Positions 16,988 through 26,368 of a stretch of DNA of 32,893 bases are shown piece by piece. Numbering within the stretch: position 1 is the first letter of the stretch; the number at the start of each line of letters is the position of its first letter. The stretch lies in assembly GCA_017546245.1 (NCBI GenBank), contig JAFYXI010000069.1, forward strand, positions 1-32,893. Reading direction: 5' to 3'. The stretch is from Clostridia bacterium (GTDB lineage: Bacteria; Bacillota; Clostridia; UBA1381; UBA9506). Both the position numbers and the translations under genes were made by a program. The notes beneath the pieces were generated by a model. It was not told where the DNA came from and did no database searches. It saw only the letters and a list, made by a program, of their open reading frames with translations.

Positions 16988-17782
16988 ATGGCATTTTATA
17001 TGGAAGAAATGAGCGTTCGTGATATGGAACGTGCAATGGAAAAAACAAGTACGGTAATCATACCAGTAGGTGTTGTTGAGCAACACGGATATCATTTGCC
17101 GCTCAGTACAGATATGCACAATTCTGTTCAGGTAACGCGCCAGGCAGGGGACAGATTAAATGCAGTTGTTGCACCAATTTTACCTTATTGTTTTTCAGGT
17201 GGAACACTTTTAGGAACAGTAAATGTAAGTCCAAATACTTTTGGTTTGATGATTTCTGAAATATGTTCAGAGTTTGTGCGTATGGGCTTTAAGAATATCA
17301 TTGTTCTTTTAGGACACGCCGGTACAGATAACAAAGCTGCACTTAAAAATACACTTCAGATGCTTCTGCGCAGAGATGAAGAGCTTGCTAAGAAAATTAC
17401 ATTATCTTTAGTTGAGTGCTGGGATTTATCTCAGACCTGGCTCGATGGATTTGCAATGTTGCCTGAGCACGATTTTCATGCGGGTATGATAGAAACATCT
17501 TTAATGATGTACTGGAAACCTGAACTTGTGCAAGATGAAATTGTGATGGATGATGAATATACATCAAAAATGATGCGTACAGACCAGGATTGGTTCGAAA
17601 AGAGAGAAAAACCGATTGACCATCCGTTTATTGTAGAAAAGGTAGGTCAGCGTGATGAGATTAAAGTCGGCGTTATGGGATTCCCCGAACGCGCTACTCG
17701 TGAGCTGGGTGAAAAGGTTTGTAACGAGATGGTAGACGGCTTGGTTGAGTATGTAAATATGCTCGAAAGCAAGAGTAAATAA
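16988..17782 (+). CDS. Creatininase-family amidohydrolase/cyclitol hydrolase
   Basis: 264 aa; ATG after a GTGAGG site. Metal-binding motif EQHGYHLPLSTD at residues 31-42 (E31, H33, D42) is the creatininase signature; VLLGHAGTDN replaces the more common GNGGN loop but keeps the histidine; HAGMIETS supplies the conserved Glu. The family includes creatininase, mycofactocin peptidases and ring-opening hydrolases of inositol pathways such as IolN, which cleaves diketo-inositol. Creatine metabolism is unlikely here because no creatinase or sarcosine genes are nearby. With the upstream dehydrogenase and epimerase, an IolN-like ring-opening role is attractive but inferred. Confidence 0.8.
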   Translation: MAFYMEEMSVRDMERAMEKTSTVIIPVGVVEQHGYHLPLSTDMHNSVQVTRQAGDRLNAVVAPILPYCFSGGTLLGTVNVSPNTFGLMISEICSEFVRMGFKNIIVLLGHAGTDNKAALKNTLQMLLRRDEELAKKITLSLVECWDLSQTWLDGFAMLPEHDFHAGMIETSLMMYWKPELVQDEIVMDDEYTSKMMRTDQDWFEKREKPIDHPFIVEKVGQRDEIKVGVMGFPERATRELGEKVCNEMVDGLVEYVNMLESKSK

Positions 17783-17837
17783 ATTAACTCTGATGGCATT
17801 TGCAGATGCTTAAAATAATTATACAGGATGTGAAATT

Positions 17838-18596
17838 ATGGAGATTAAAGCAGGAAAATTAGCAGTTAAAATTTTTAAAACCAGAGCAGAAATGGGTGCT
17901 GCTGCCGGCGGCGATGCTGCGGCAAAAATTAAAGAGCTTATCGCAAAAAAAGGTGAAGTTAATATGATTTTTGCGGCTGCTCCGTCACAGAATGAAACTT
18001 TGGCAACTTTGGTTGCAGCTGAAGGAATTGACTGGAGCAAGGTTAATGCATTTCATATGGATGAATACATAGGCTTGTCACCTGATGCGCCGCAGGGCTT
18101 TGGTAATTTCTTAAAAGACAGAATTTTCAGCAAATTGCCGTTTAAGAGCGTTAACTATATTTATGCTGAAAATGAAACCGCAGAAGAAACTTGCGCAAGA
18201 TATACAAAGCTGATAAAAGAAAATCCGATTGATATCGTATGCTTAGGCATAGGCGAAAACGGTCATATCGCATTTAACGACCCGTGGGTAGCTGATTTTA
18301 ATGACAGCGAGGTTATCAAAAAGGTTGAGCTCGACGAGGTTTGCCGTCAGCAGCAGGTAAACGACGGATGCTTTGCAAAGCTTGATGATGTTCCTAAGTT
18401 TGCTCTTACCTTAACCGTTCCTACATTATATAATGCAGATTATTTGTTCTGCACAGTACCTGCGCCTACTAAGGCAGAGGCAGTTTACAAAACAGTAAAC
18501 AACGAAATAAACGAAGACTTGCCGGCTACAATTATGAGAAATCACGATAACGCAGTTATGTATTGTGATTCAGACAGCGGTGCAAAGCTTTTATAA
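17838..18596 (+). CDS. NagB-like sugar-phosphate deaminase/isomerase family protein
   Basis: 252 aa, 55 nt after the creatininase gene, start ATG 17838 with a GGATGTG site. NagB fold markers are HMDEYIGL (D75, equivalent to E. coli D72) and LGIGENGHIAFNDP (residues 136-149, with H143). The position of E. coli Asp141 is Asn141 and that of Glu148 is Asp148. The phosphate-binding loop reads AAAPSQNET instead of the usual GSTP type, which marks a separate subfamily. Classical NagB converts glucosamine-6-phosphate to fructose-6-phosphate and ammonia; given the altered loop the true substrate may be a different amino- or keto-sugar, perhaps unphosphorylated. Last gene of the cluster. Confidence 0.75.
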   Translation: MEIKAGKLAVKIFKTRAEMGAAAGGDAAAKIKELIAKKGEVNMIFAAAPSQNETLATLVAAEGIDWSKVNAFHMDEYIGLSPDAPQGFGNFLKDRIFSKLPFKSVNYIYAENETAEETCARYTKLIKENPIDIVCLGIGENGHIAFNDPWVADFNDSEVIKKVELDEVCRQQQVNDGCFAKLDDVPKFALTLTVPTLYNADYLFCTVPAPTKAEAVYKTVNNEINEDLPATIMRNHDNAVMYCDSDSGAKLL

Positions 18597-18640
18597 AAAA
18601 CTATTAATTATAAAATTTAAAAAGGGACTGTAGCAAAATG

Positions 18641-18680
18641 ATATGCACCCCAAAAGCTGGATGCTTTTGGAGGTGCATAT
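18641..18680. repeat. Hairpin preceded by GGGACTGT, IS- or MITE-like
   Basis: ATATGCACCCCAAAAGC (18641-18657), loop TGGAT, GCTTTTGGAGGTGCATAT (18663-18680): 17-18 bp with one bulge. The preceding AAAGGGACTGTAGCAAAATG resembles terminal sequences of some clostridial insertion elements. No U-tract follows, so it is not a terminator. Only one end is seen. Confidence 0.4.
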
Positions 18681-18692
18681 AAAAAAGAAATG

Positions 18693-18725
18693 AAAAATCC
18701 TGCGGCATATGCCGCAGGATTTTTA
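18693..18725. terminator. Bidirectional terminator between nagB-like gene and PFOR
   Basis: AAAAATCCTGCGGCAT/ATGCCGCAGGATTTTT is a perfect palindromic stem ending 7 nt from the PFOR stop codon, with A and T runs on both sides. It serves the convergent transcripts. Confidence 0.88.
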
Positions 18726-18731
18726 TTAATA

Positions 18732-21700
18732 TTAGTTATTTGCCATTCTCTTATAGTTTTCGTATCTTTCGAGCAGGTCTTTTTCAGCCTTGTCAAACAA
18801 CTGCTCTGCGATAGCCGGGAATGAACGTTTGAGCAAGAGATAACGGTTTTCACCTTCCATAAACTCACGAACGCTGCCGCTTGGCTCTTTCGAATCCAGC
18901 ATAAACGGATTCTTACCGTCAGCTTTGAGCTGAGGATCATATCTCCACAGATGCCAGTAGCCTGCTTCAACAGCTTTCTTTTCTTCGCCGATGGTATTGT
19001 TCATACCTGCCTTAATACCGTGGTTAATACATGGAGCATAAGCAATAACAAGTGACGGACCCGGATAAGCCTCTGCCTCTTTAATTGCTTTGATTGCCTG
19101 AGCCATATTAGCACCTAAAGCAATCTGAGCAACGTATACATAACCATAGGTTGTGGCAATCATACCAAGGTCTTTTTTCTTGGTTCTCTTACCCGATGCT
19201 GCGAATTTTGCAACAGCAGCAGTCGGTGTAGATTTAGAAGACTGACCGCCGGTATTTGAATAAACCTCGGTATCAACTACAAAGATATTAATATCTTCGC
19301 CGGATGCTAAAACGTGGTCTAAGCCGCCGTAACCAATATCGTATGCCCAACCGTCGCCGCCGAACGCCCACTGTGAACGTTTAACGAGGAAGTCTTTGCG
19401 GTCGTTTATTTCTTTTAATGCATCAGATGAAAGGTCAGCATCTTTTAACAGAGCAACAATTGCATCAGCTGCTGCTTTAGATGCAGCTGCATCATCCATG
19501 CCCTCAATCCAAGCCTTGAATGCATCTGCAAGTTTTGCATCAACGCCGGCAGCGATTGCTTCTTCCATACGTTCTTTCAAGGTCTTTCTAACCTTTTTAA
19601 CAGCTAAAACCATACCTAAGCCGAACTCGGCATTATCTTCAAAGAGCGAGTTAGCCCAAGCCGGACCCTTACCCTCTTTGTTCTTGCAGTACGGCATACT
19701 CGGTGCACTGCCGCCCCAGATTGAAGTACAGCCCGTTGCATTTGCAACCATCATACGGTCACCGAACAGCTGAGTAATAAGCTTAATATACGGAGTTTCG
19801 CCACAGCCTGCACATGCGCCCGAGAACTCTAAGAGCGGCTGAGCAAACTGTGAACCCTTAATACTTGTTTTATCCATCAGATTATCTCTGATTTCAAGGT
19901 CTGATGTGTAATCCCAGTTAGCAGATTCTTTTTCTACCATTTCGTCAACCGGCTTCATAACCAATGCCTTTTCTTTAGCCGGACATACCTGAGCACAAAC
20001 ACCGCAGCCTGCGCAATCACGCGGACTAACCTGAATGCGGAACTTAAGACCCTTAAGCTGAGGTCCGTTTGCATCTTTAACAATCATACCGTCAGGAGCG
20101 TTAGCTGCTTCTTCCTCAGTTAAAAGGAACGGACGAATTGTCGCGTGCGGACATACTAATGAACACTGATTACACTGGATACAGTTTTCAGGAATCCACT
20201 CAGGAACATTTACTGCAATTGTACGTTTTTCATAACGTGCAGTTCCCTGCTCGAAAGTACCGTCTTCAATACCTACGAATGTGCTTACAGGTAATTTGTT
20301 ACCCTGCTGAGCATTTACAGGATCAGCAATCTTTTTAACAAAATCAGGACGGATGCCGTCAGATGTAACATCTTCTACTTTAGCATCTTTCCAGCTTGCC
20401 GGAACATCAATCTTAACAAGAGCATCTAAAGCCTTGTCAACTGCCTGACAGTTCATATCAACGATGTTCTGACCTTTTTTGCCGTATGTGCGGTTGATGG
20501 CATCTTTTAAGAGCGGAACAGCCTCATCAATCGGAATAACATTAGCGAGCTTAAAGAATGCTGCCTGTGTTACCATGTTGATTCTGCCGCCTAAGCCGAT
20601 AGAAGAAGCAATTTCAACAGCATTTATGATATAAAAATCAATTTCGTTTTCAGCAATATATTTTTTAACATTACCCGGTAATTTTTCTTCAAGCTCATCA
20701 GGTGTCCATACACAGTTGAGCAGGAATGTACCGCCTTTTTTAAGACCTTCCAATACTTCATACTGATAGATGTAAGAAGGCTTGTGGCAGGCAATATAGT
20801 CAGCCTCATCCAAAAGATAGGTAGACTTAATCGGTTTTTTACCAAAACGCAGGTGAGACATAGTTACGCCGCCTGATTTTTTGGAGTCGTAATCAAAGTA
20901 TGCCTGTGCATAAAGGTCTGTGTTATCACCTATGATTTTGATTGCATCTTTGTTAGCACCAACAGTACCGTCAGAGCCGAAGCCCCAGAACTTACAACGG
21001 GTTGTTCCTTCAGGAGCAGCATTAATTTTTTCACCAAGCGGCAACGAAAGATTTGTAACATCGTCTACGATACCGATAGTAAATCCGTTTTTCGGAGTAT
21101 CTGCTTCGAGATTTTTGTAAACTGCAGCAATCTGAGTCGGGGTTGTGTCTTTTGAACCAAGACCGAAACGTCCGCCAACAATAACCGGAGCATCTGCTTT
21201 TCCGTAGAAAAGATTGCAGATGTCAAGATAAAGCGGTTCGCCCAGTGAACCCGGCTCTTTAGTTCTGTCAAGTACAGCAATCTTCTTAACAGTTTTCGGC
21301 AATACATCAAAGAAATATTTAGAAGAGAACGGACGATATAAGTGAACCTTAATAACACCAACCTTCTCGCCTTTTGCGTTGAGGTAATCGACAGTTTCTT
21401 CAATAGCTTCGCATACAGAACCGATAGCTATGATAACACGTTCTGCATCCGGCGCACCGTAGTAGTTGAACGGTTTGTATTCACGACCGGTAATCTTGCT
21501 GATTTCTTTCATATAATCTGCAACGATATCCGGAACTGCTTCGTAATATTTATTAGAAGCTTCTCTGCCCTGGAAGTAGATGTCAGGGTTCTGAGCCGTA
21601 CCGCGAAGAACAGGATGCTCAGGATTTAAAGCTCTGTCTTTAAACTCTTTGATTGCGTCATAATCAACTAATTTTGCAAGGTCATTATAATCCATAACCT

Positions 21701-22250
21701 CAACCTTCTGTACCTCGTGAGAAGTACGGAAACCATCGAAGAAATGAAGGAACGGAACACGGCCTTTAATCGCAGCTAAGTGCGCAATACCGCCTAAGTC
21801 CATAGTTTCCTGAACGCTGCCTGATGCAAGCATTGCAAAACCGGTCTGGCGGCAAGCCATAACGTCCTGATGGTCACCAAAAATAGAGAGTGCGTGCGCA
21901 GCAATTGCACGTGCACTTACGTGGAATACCGCAGGCAAAAGTTCACCTGCCATTTTGTACATATTAGGAATCATTAATAAAAGACCCTGCGATGCTGTAA
22001 ATGTAGTGGTGAGCGCACCAGCCTGTAAAGAGCCGTGAACTGCACCGGCTGCACCTGCCTCTGACTGCATTTCGCAAACATCAACAGTCTGACCAAAGAT
22101 ATTTTTCTGACCTTTTGCGCTCCATTCGTCTACGTATTCCGCCATTGTAGATGAAGGAGTAATGGGGTAAATTGACGCTACTTCGGTAAATGCGTAGGCA
22201 TTATGTGCAGCGGCAAAGTTACCGTCCATTGTTTTCATTTTTTTTGCCAT
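18732..22250 (-). CDS. nifJ: Pyruvate:ferredoxin (flavodoxin) oxidoreductase
   Basis: 1172 aa, full length for the single-chain enzyme. Oxidises pyruvate with CoA to acetyl-CoA and CO2, passing electrons to ferredoxin; the central reaction of clostridial energy metabolism. N-terminal domain I starts MDGNFAAAHNAYAFTEVASI with YPITPSSTMAE (pyruvate site). Two ferredoxin-type clusters: CIQCNQCSLVCPH (about 690-702) and CAGCGVCAQVCP (about 746-757). The third cluster cysteines include CAGCGE; thiamine diphosphate motif GGDGWAYDIGYGG near 968 to VYSNTGGQ near 995; last cluster Cys in YAPCINHG near 1073. Strong GGAGG site upstream. No truncation seen. Confidence 0.97.
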   Translation of the reverse strand: MAKKMKTMDGNFAAAHNAYAFTEVASIYPITPSSTMAEYVDEWSAKGQKNIFGQTVDVCEMQSEAGAAGAVHGSLQAGALTTTFTASQGLLLMIPNMYKMAGELLPAVFHVSARAIAAHALSIFGDHQDVMACRQTGFAMLASGSVQETMDLGGIAHLAAIKGRVPFLHFFDGFRTSHEVQKVEVMDYNDLAKLVDYDAIKEFKDRALNPEHPVLRGTAQNPDIYFQGREASNKYYEAVPDIVADYMKEISKITGREYKPFNYYGAPDAERVIIAIGSVCEAIEETVDYLNAKGEKVGVIKVHLYRPFSSKYFFDVLPKTVKKIAVLDRTKEPGSLGEPLYLDICNLFYGKADAPVIVGGRFGLGSKDTTPTQIAAVYKNLEADTPKNGFTIGIVDDVTNLSLPLGEKINAAPEGTTRCKFWGFGSDGTVGANKDAIKIIGDNTDLYAQAYFDYDSKKSGGVTMSHLRFGKKPIKSTYLLDEADYIACHKPSYIYQYEVLEGLKKGGTFLLNCVWTPDELEEKLPGNVKKYIAENEIDFYIINAVEIASSIGLGGRINMVTQAAFFKLANVIPIDEAVPLLKDAINRTYGKKGQNIVDMNCQAVDKALDALVKIDVPASWKDAKVEDVTSDGIRPDFVKKIADPVNAQQGNKLPVSTFVGIEDGTFEQGTARYEKRTIAVNVPEWIPENCIQCNQCSLVCPHATIRPFLLTEEEAANAPDGMIVKDANGPQLKGLKFRIQVSPRDCAGCGVCAQVCPAKEKALVMKPVDEMVEKESANWDYTSDLEIRDNLMDKTSIKGSQFAQPLLEFSGACAGCGETPYIKLITQLFGDRMMVANATGCTSIWGGSAPSMPYCKNKEGKGPAWANSLFEDNAEFGLGMVLAVKKVRKTLKERMEEAIAAGVDAKLADAFKAWIEGMDDAAASKAAADAIVALLKDADLSSDALKEINDRKDFLVKRSQWAFGGDGWAYDIGYGGLDHVLASGEDINIFVVDTEVYSNTGGQSSKSTPTAAVAKFAASGKRTKKKDLGMIATTYGYVYVAQIALGANMAQAIKAIKEAEAYPGPSLVIAYAPCINHGIKAGMNNTIGEEKKAVEAGYWHLWRYDPQLKADGKNPFMLDSKEPSGSVREFMEGENRYLLLKRSFPAIAEQLFDKAEKDLLERYENYKRMANN

Positions 22251-22551
22251 TATTTTTTCCTCCTTGCCGTATTTATTATTATTTTAATCATAATTTAGTA
22301 AGTATAGATAACCCATACTATATTATTGTAACATATTTTATCACAAATTACAAATAATATTTTTAAAAATTGCATTTTATTTACAGCAAAAGCAAAAACG
22401 GGTAAAAAACAATACCGACATTGCATTCGCAACGCCGGCACGGTTTATGGTACTATATGAAAGGGGGGGGTAGGTAAAATTGTGAGTATATCTACTCAAT
22501 GAACATTATAACACATAAAAAATGATTTGTAAATATTTTTTTTCATTTTTT
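22251..22551. other. PFOR upstream region, 301 nt, no gene
   Basis: AT-rich. It must hold the PFOR promoter (minus strand) and the end of the glycosylase transcript. Notable points: an AGTAT...ATACT dyad near 22296-22316, a TTGT...ACAA dyad at 22326-22346, and a run of eight G at 22463-22470 in AT-rich surroundings. Shortest frames such as MKGGGR after 22458 are too small to call. I see no consensus promoter I would defend. Confidence 0.5.
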
Positions 22552-23049
22552 TCAATTTAATTTTAAAACCGGCAAAATTACCTCTTTCCAGCTATCAGAA
22601 AGTCTTTCAAAACTAAACGCCGCGTTTGCAGGACTTGTAGAAGGAAGACAACACATATCTACATCATATTTTGTTTTAGAATATTTCTTATATATTTCTT
22701 CGGATTTTTTGCCGTTAAAGCACAAAAGCCTTATATTTGCCTCATCAAAGATGGGTGACAAATCATTTGCCACAGGATTTTTTATTGTAGAATCGGCAGA
22801 CCCAACTATATCACACGATGCAAGTGAATCCCAAAGTGCAATGCTATGCATTAAAAGCATGTTTTTCTTTTCATAAATTGTTTGCGGAGTATCACAGTTT
22901 AAAATATTTGCCATCACTTTCCAGAATCTGTTTTGCGGATGTCCGTAAAAGAAATTAGCCTCGCGCGATTTAACAGACGGAAAAGAGCCAAGTATTAAAA
23001 TTTTGCTGTTCGCATCATAAAGAGGTCCGAACGGATGAATAATTGGCAT
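22552..23049 (-). CDS. DNA-deoxyinosine (hypoxanthine) glycosylase, UDG superfamily
   Basis: The frame opens at 23073, but AAGGAG (minus strand) is placed 7 nt before ATG 23049; 165 aa, beginning MPIIHPFGPLYD. Uracil-DNA-glycosylase fold motifs: ILILGSFPSVKSREANFFYG followed by HPQNRFW (active-site loop), and LPSTSPANA (the leucine-loop region that inserts into DNA). This pattern matches the family that excises hypoxanthine from deaminated adenine. It lies 13 nt after the SNF2 gene and is probably co-transcribed with it. Confidence 0.85.
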   Translation of the reverse strand: MPIIHPFGPLYDANSKILILGSFPSVKSREANFFYGHPQNRFWKVMANILNCDTPQTIYEKKNMLLMHSIALWDSLASCDIVGSADSTIKNPVANDLSPIFDEANIRLLCFNGKKSEEIYKKYSKTKYDVDMCCLPSTSPANAAFSFERLSDSWKEVILPVLKLN

Positions 23050-23062
23050 AGCTATACTCCTT

Positions 23063-26000
23063 TTATAGTTCAAACAATCTTAAAATTTCTTCTTTATCCA
23101 TAGCAGAAAGCAGCTGGTCGCCCTCTTTTATTATACTGTCGGCAAGCTCTGCTTTTTTCTCCTGCAATTTTAATATTTTTTCTTCAATACTGTTTTTTAC
23201 AATAAGCTTAAACACCTGAACGTGATTTTTTTGTCCTATTCTGTGCGCACGGTCTGAAGCCTGATTCTGAACACTTAAATTCCACCAGGGATCATAATGA
23301 ATAACAACATCTGCACCGGTAAGATTAAGACCTGTTCCGCCCGCCTTTAACGAAACCAGAAAAACAGGCGTATTGTCGTTATTAAATCTGTCAACCTGAC
23401 GCACCCTTTCTTCGTGCTTTGTAGCACCCTCGATAAGGTAAAACGGAATTTTTCGGTCAGTCAGTTCTTGCTGCAGAATATCAAGCATTGACGTAAACTG
23501 TGAAAAGACCAGTATTTTGTGTCCCGATTCAATTGAGTTTTCTATTAATTCCATACAGGTTTCGCTCTTAACACTTTGTTCCTTATAATTTTCGTAAACC
23601 AAAGCCGGATGACAGCAAAGCTGACGAAGTCTTGTAAGCATAGCAAGTATGTGAAAACGGCTTTTTGAAAAATCAGAGTCTGCCAGGCTTTCTTCAAGCT
23701 CAGCGCGCATCTCGGCAAGATTTGCCGCATAAAGCTTTTCCTGCTCCGAACCGAATTGCGAATATATAACCGTTTCGGTCTTTTCGGGTAATTCTTTTAA
23801 GACTTCTTTTTTTAATCTTCTTAAAATAAACGGAGACACCATCTTGCGCAAGTCACTTAGAACATCCTCGTCTTTTTCTTTTATTATTGGGACTTCGTAG
23901 TTCTTTTTAAAATGTGCATACGTGAACAAAAAGTCAGGCATTAAAAAGTCAAAAATAGACCAAAGCTCTGCCAGACTGTTTTCAATAGGTGTTCCTGTAA
24001 GCGCCATTCGGTTTTTACTCGAAATCGCCTTTACCGCTTTTGCGTTTTGCGTACGAAAATTTTTAATATACTGCGCCTCGTCTATTATTTCAAAATCAAA
24101 AATATGCTTTCTGTAGCTTTCTAAATCCCTTTTAAGCAACTCATACGAGGTTATTACAATATCATAATTTTCAATTTGCCCAAGCTTTTGCTCCCGTTCT
24201 TCGGCGCTGCCAATTAAGGCAATAGCCGAAAGCTCAGGTGCAAACTTTTTAATTTCATTATCCCAGTTTAATACCAAAGATGACGGACACACAACCAAAG
24301 CAGATACTCTGCCCTTTTCCTCTTTTTCTGACAAAAGCAAGGATATTATTTCAAGGGTTTTACCAAGACCCATATCATCTGCCAAAATGCCGCAAAAACC
24401 ATAGTTAATTAACGTTTTAAGCCATCTGAATCCATGCTTCTGATAATTGCGCAAGATATGTTTAAGCGTTTGCGGAACTGCATAATGTGTATCCTGAGAA
24501 TCGCGTATACTCATTATCATTTCTTTAAATCCGCCGCCGCGTTCATAATGCAGGTGCGCACTTTCTTTAAGCACACGGTCTAAATACATCGCACGGAATT
24601 TAGGAACAGCAATAACTTCCTCAGAAAGCGAATTGACATTAAGATGCAAGCCCACCGTTAAAGATGCCAGCTCTGACAACGAACCTTGCTTTAAATCTAT
24701 AAACGAGCCGTCCTTTAATCTGTGATATTTTTTGCGTTGCTTATACGAAGCAAGAACATCTGCAAGCTCTTGTCTTTCAATTCCGTCAAGTAAAATATTT
24801 AAATTTAATAAGTCTGAATCAAGTCTAACCCCCACTCCAACAGATGGCGCAGGTTTTATTTTTATTCCCCTAAAGCTTTCAGTTGCAAAAACCTCTGCAT
24901 ACTTGCGCAAGACATCTAATCCATCCGTCAAAAGAGTAAATATTCGCTCGTCATCACGATAAATATATGCATATCCATTTTCTTCATCTACACCCTGCAT
25001 AAAACGTTCCAAAACCGTTTTAACAAGCAGCTCTGCACGAAGATTGCCCACAGTTTTAAACTCTCGTTTTTTATCGTATGCATCGTATTCTTCATCACCA
25101 TATATAAATTTAAGGCCGGCTATTATACGACCTGTGCGTTCGCGGTCAAAATAAATCTTTGCTTCTAAAGGTTTGGGCATAAACTCTTCTAAATCTTCTG
25201 TGGTGCGTATGTTTATAAACGGAAAAATACTTGTAATAACATTATTATAAAAAGCACGCATATCATCATAGCTTATGCATAACTGCTCTTTTTCACATAT
25301 CTCGGTCAAGAACTCTGAACATATGGATGAAAACTCTTTGTCACAAGCGTAAATACTTTCACCGCGAATTATATAAAGTCGGCTGTATCCTTTAATGAGT
25401 TTAAACTCGCTGTTTGATAATCGCATTACATACGAGTTTCCCGATTTTTTTATATAAAGACACATCTGCGGATTGTGCTTTTTTATATTTAGCTTTTGCT
25501 CTGTTGTAACTAAATAATTTTCGCCGCAAAGCTCTGTCAGCTCGTCAAGCATATACGGAGCAATGGTCATATGCTTTATTTCACCTGCGGCATATTGCGA
25601 TTTTAAAAAGCTGTCAAAGTGCGACATAAAAAAGTGCAAAAACGGAAGCGATTCTTTCGAAAAATTCGATTCATCGTGCAAAAACGAAAAATACTTTCCG
25701 TATTCTTTTACATTTCCGTTTTTCATATCGTTATAAAATGCCGACAAATCTTTTATTACATACATATGCTCGTTTCCCAGACGAAACGACAGCTTAATAT
25801 TATCAGGCTCGCCAAAATCAAAAACCGGTAAAAAGTTTACCAAAACAGAATCCTGCTCTGCCAAGGTTTTTCTGACAGTTTTTCTTGCGTAAGAATTGAT
25901 TAAAGCCTGAGCTGTATTTTTTTCTTTATTTTGCTTTATTTCTATATCCTTATCTGCTCTGCGGCCAATATTTTTATTAAAAAACCTGTTCTCTAAGGTA

Positions 26001-26284
26001 AGCAAAAGCCCCACTACGTGCTTGCACGCACCCTCTGCTTTTCCGCTGTCTGCACAATCACAATTAAAGCTGTTAATCTCTTGAACATTGTCATCAATTT
26101 CCGCCTGCGGATGATATACACGATTGCCGACACAAATTGTGCCCTTTATCTGATATATATCAACAAATTCCGAATTTAAAACCTCGGCATTTTTTACACT
26201 CATTCCTGTTAAATATCCAAGCCCCTGAGTATATGTGCTGTTACTTTGCGCAAGCTTTCTTATTGTGTTTCTCGGAATAGGCAT
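23063..26284 (-). CDS. SNF2/RapA-type ATP-dependent helicase with SWIM zinc finger
   Basis: 1073 aa. SWIM zinc finger at residues 75-89 (CDC...CKH; C75, C77, C87, H89). Residues about 130-580 correspond to the bacterial SNF2-associated region. Helicase core: Walker A DDMGLGKT near 637, DEAQ box near 733, SALVVCPSSLVLNW between them, then motif V LNLTGADVVIHYDPWW and motif VI QASDRAHRIGQ near 1010. Such proteins translocate on double-stranded DNA and are thought to clear or remodel protein-DNA complexes; the zinc finger likely binds nucleic acid. The partner glycosylase gene follows, suggesting DNA maintenance. The core motifs are intact. Confidence 0.93.
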   Translation of the reverse strand: MPIPRNTIRKLAQSNSTYTQGLGYLTGMSVKNAEVLNSEFVDIYQIKGTICVGNRVYHPQAEIDDNVQEINSFNCDCADSGKAEGACKHVVGLLLTLENRFFNKNIGRRADKDIEIKQNKEKNTAQALINSYARKTVRKTLAEQDSVLVNFLPVFDFGEPDNIKLSFRLGNEHMYVIKDLSAFYNDMKNGNVKEYGKYFSFLHDESNFSKESLPFLHFFMSHFDSFLKSQYAAGEIKHMTIAPYMLDELTELCGENYLVTTEQKLNIKKHNPQMCLYIKKSGNSYVMRLSNSEFKLIKGYSRLYIIRGESIYACDKEFSSICSEFLTEICEKEQLCISYDDMRAFYNNVITSIFPFINIRTTEDLEEFMPKPLEAKIYFDRERTGRIIAGLKFIYGDEEYDAYDKKREFKTVGNLRAELLVKTVLERFMQGVDEENGYAYIYRDDERIFTLLTDGLDVLRKYAEVFATESFRGIKIKPAPSVGVGVRLDSDLLNLNILLDGIERQELADVLASYKQRKKYHRLKDGSFIDLKQGSLSELASLTVGLHLNVNSLSEEVIAVPKFRAMYLDRVLKESAHLHYERGGGFKEMIMSIRDSQDTHYAVPQTLKHILRNYQKHGFRWLKTLINYGFCGILADDMGLGKTLEIISLLLSEKEEKGRVSALVVCPSSLVLNWDNEIKKFAPELSAIALIGSAEEREQKLGQIENYDIVITSYELLKRDLESYRKHIFDFEIIDEAQYIKNFRTQNAKAVKAISSKNRMALTGTPIENSLAELWSIFDFLMPDFLFTYAHFKKNYEVPIIKEKDEDVLSDLRKMVSPFILRRLKKEVLKELPEKTETVIYSQFGSEQEKLYAANLAEMRAELEESLADSDFSKSRFHILAMLTRLRQLCCHPALVYENYKEQSVKSETCMELIENSIESGHKILVFSQFTSMLDILQQELTDRKIPFYLIEGATKHEERVRQVDRFNNDNTPVFLVSLKAGGTGLNLTGADVVIHYDPWWNLSVQNQASDRAHRIGQKNHVQVFKLIVKNSIEEKILKLQEKKAELADSIIKEGDQLLSAMDKEEILRLFEL

Positions 26285-26317
26285 GTGCTCACCTCACCTA
26301 AATTTTTTGTGCCATAT

Positions 26318-26346
26318 ATTATACCACAAATCAGTTCAATTTTCAA
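26318..26346 (-). promoter_or_regulatory. Sigma-A promoter for the SNF2/glycosylase operon
   Basis: Minus strand: -35 TTGAAA (26346-26341), 17-nt spacer, -10 TATAAT (26323-26318), about 34 nt before the start codon, followed by a GGTGAGGTG ribosome binding region. Confidence 0.75.
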
Positions 26347-26368
26347 GATGTTACAATACTTTATTTTC

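Noticed and set aside
22326-22346. Rex-like site TTGTAAC...ATCACAA upstream of PFOR
   Set aside because: The half-sites are 21 nt end to end instead of the 18 nt of clostridial Rex sites and the arms do not match well, so redox control by Rex is not supported.
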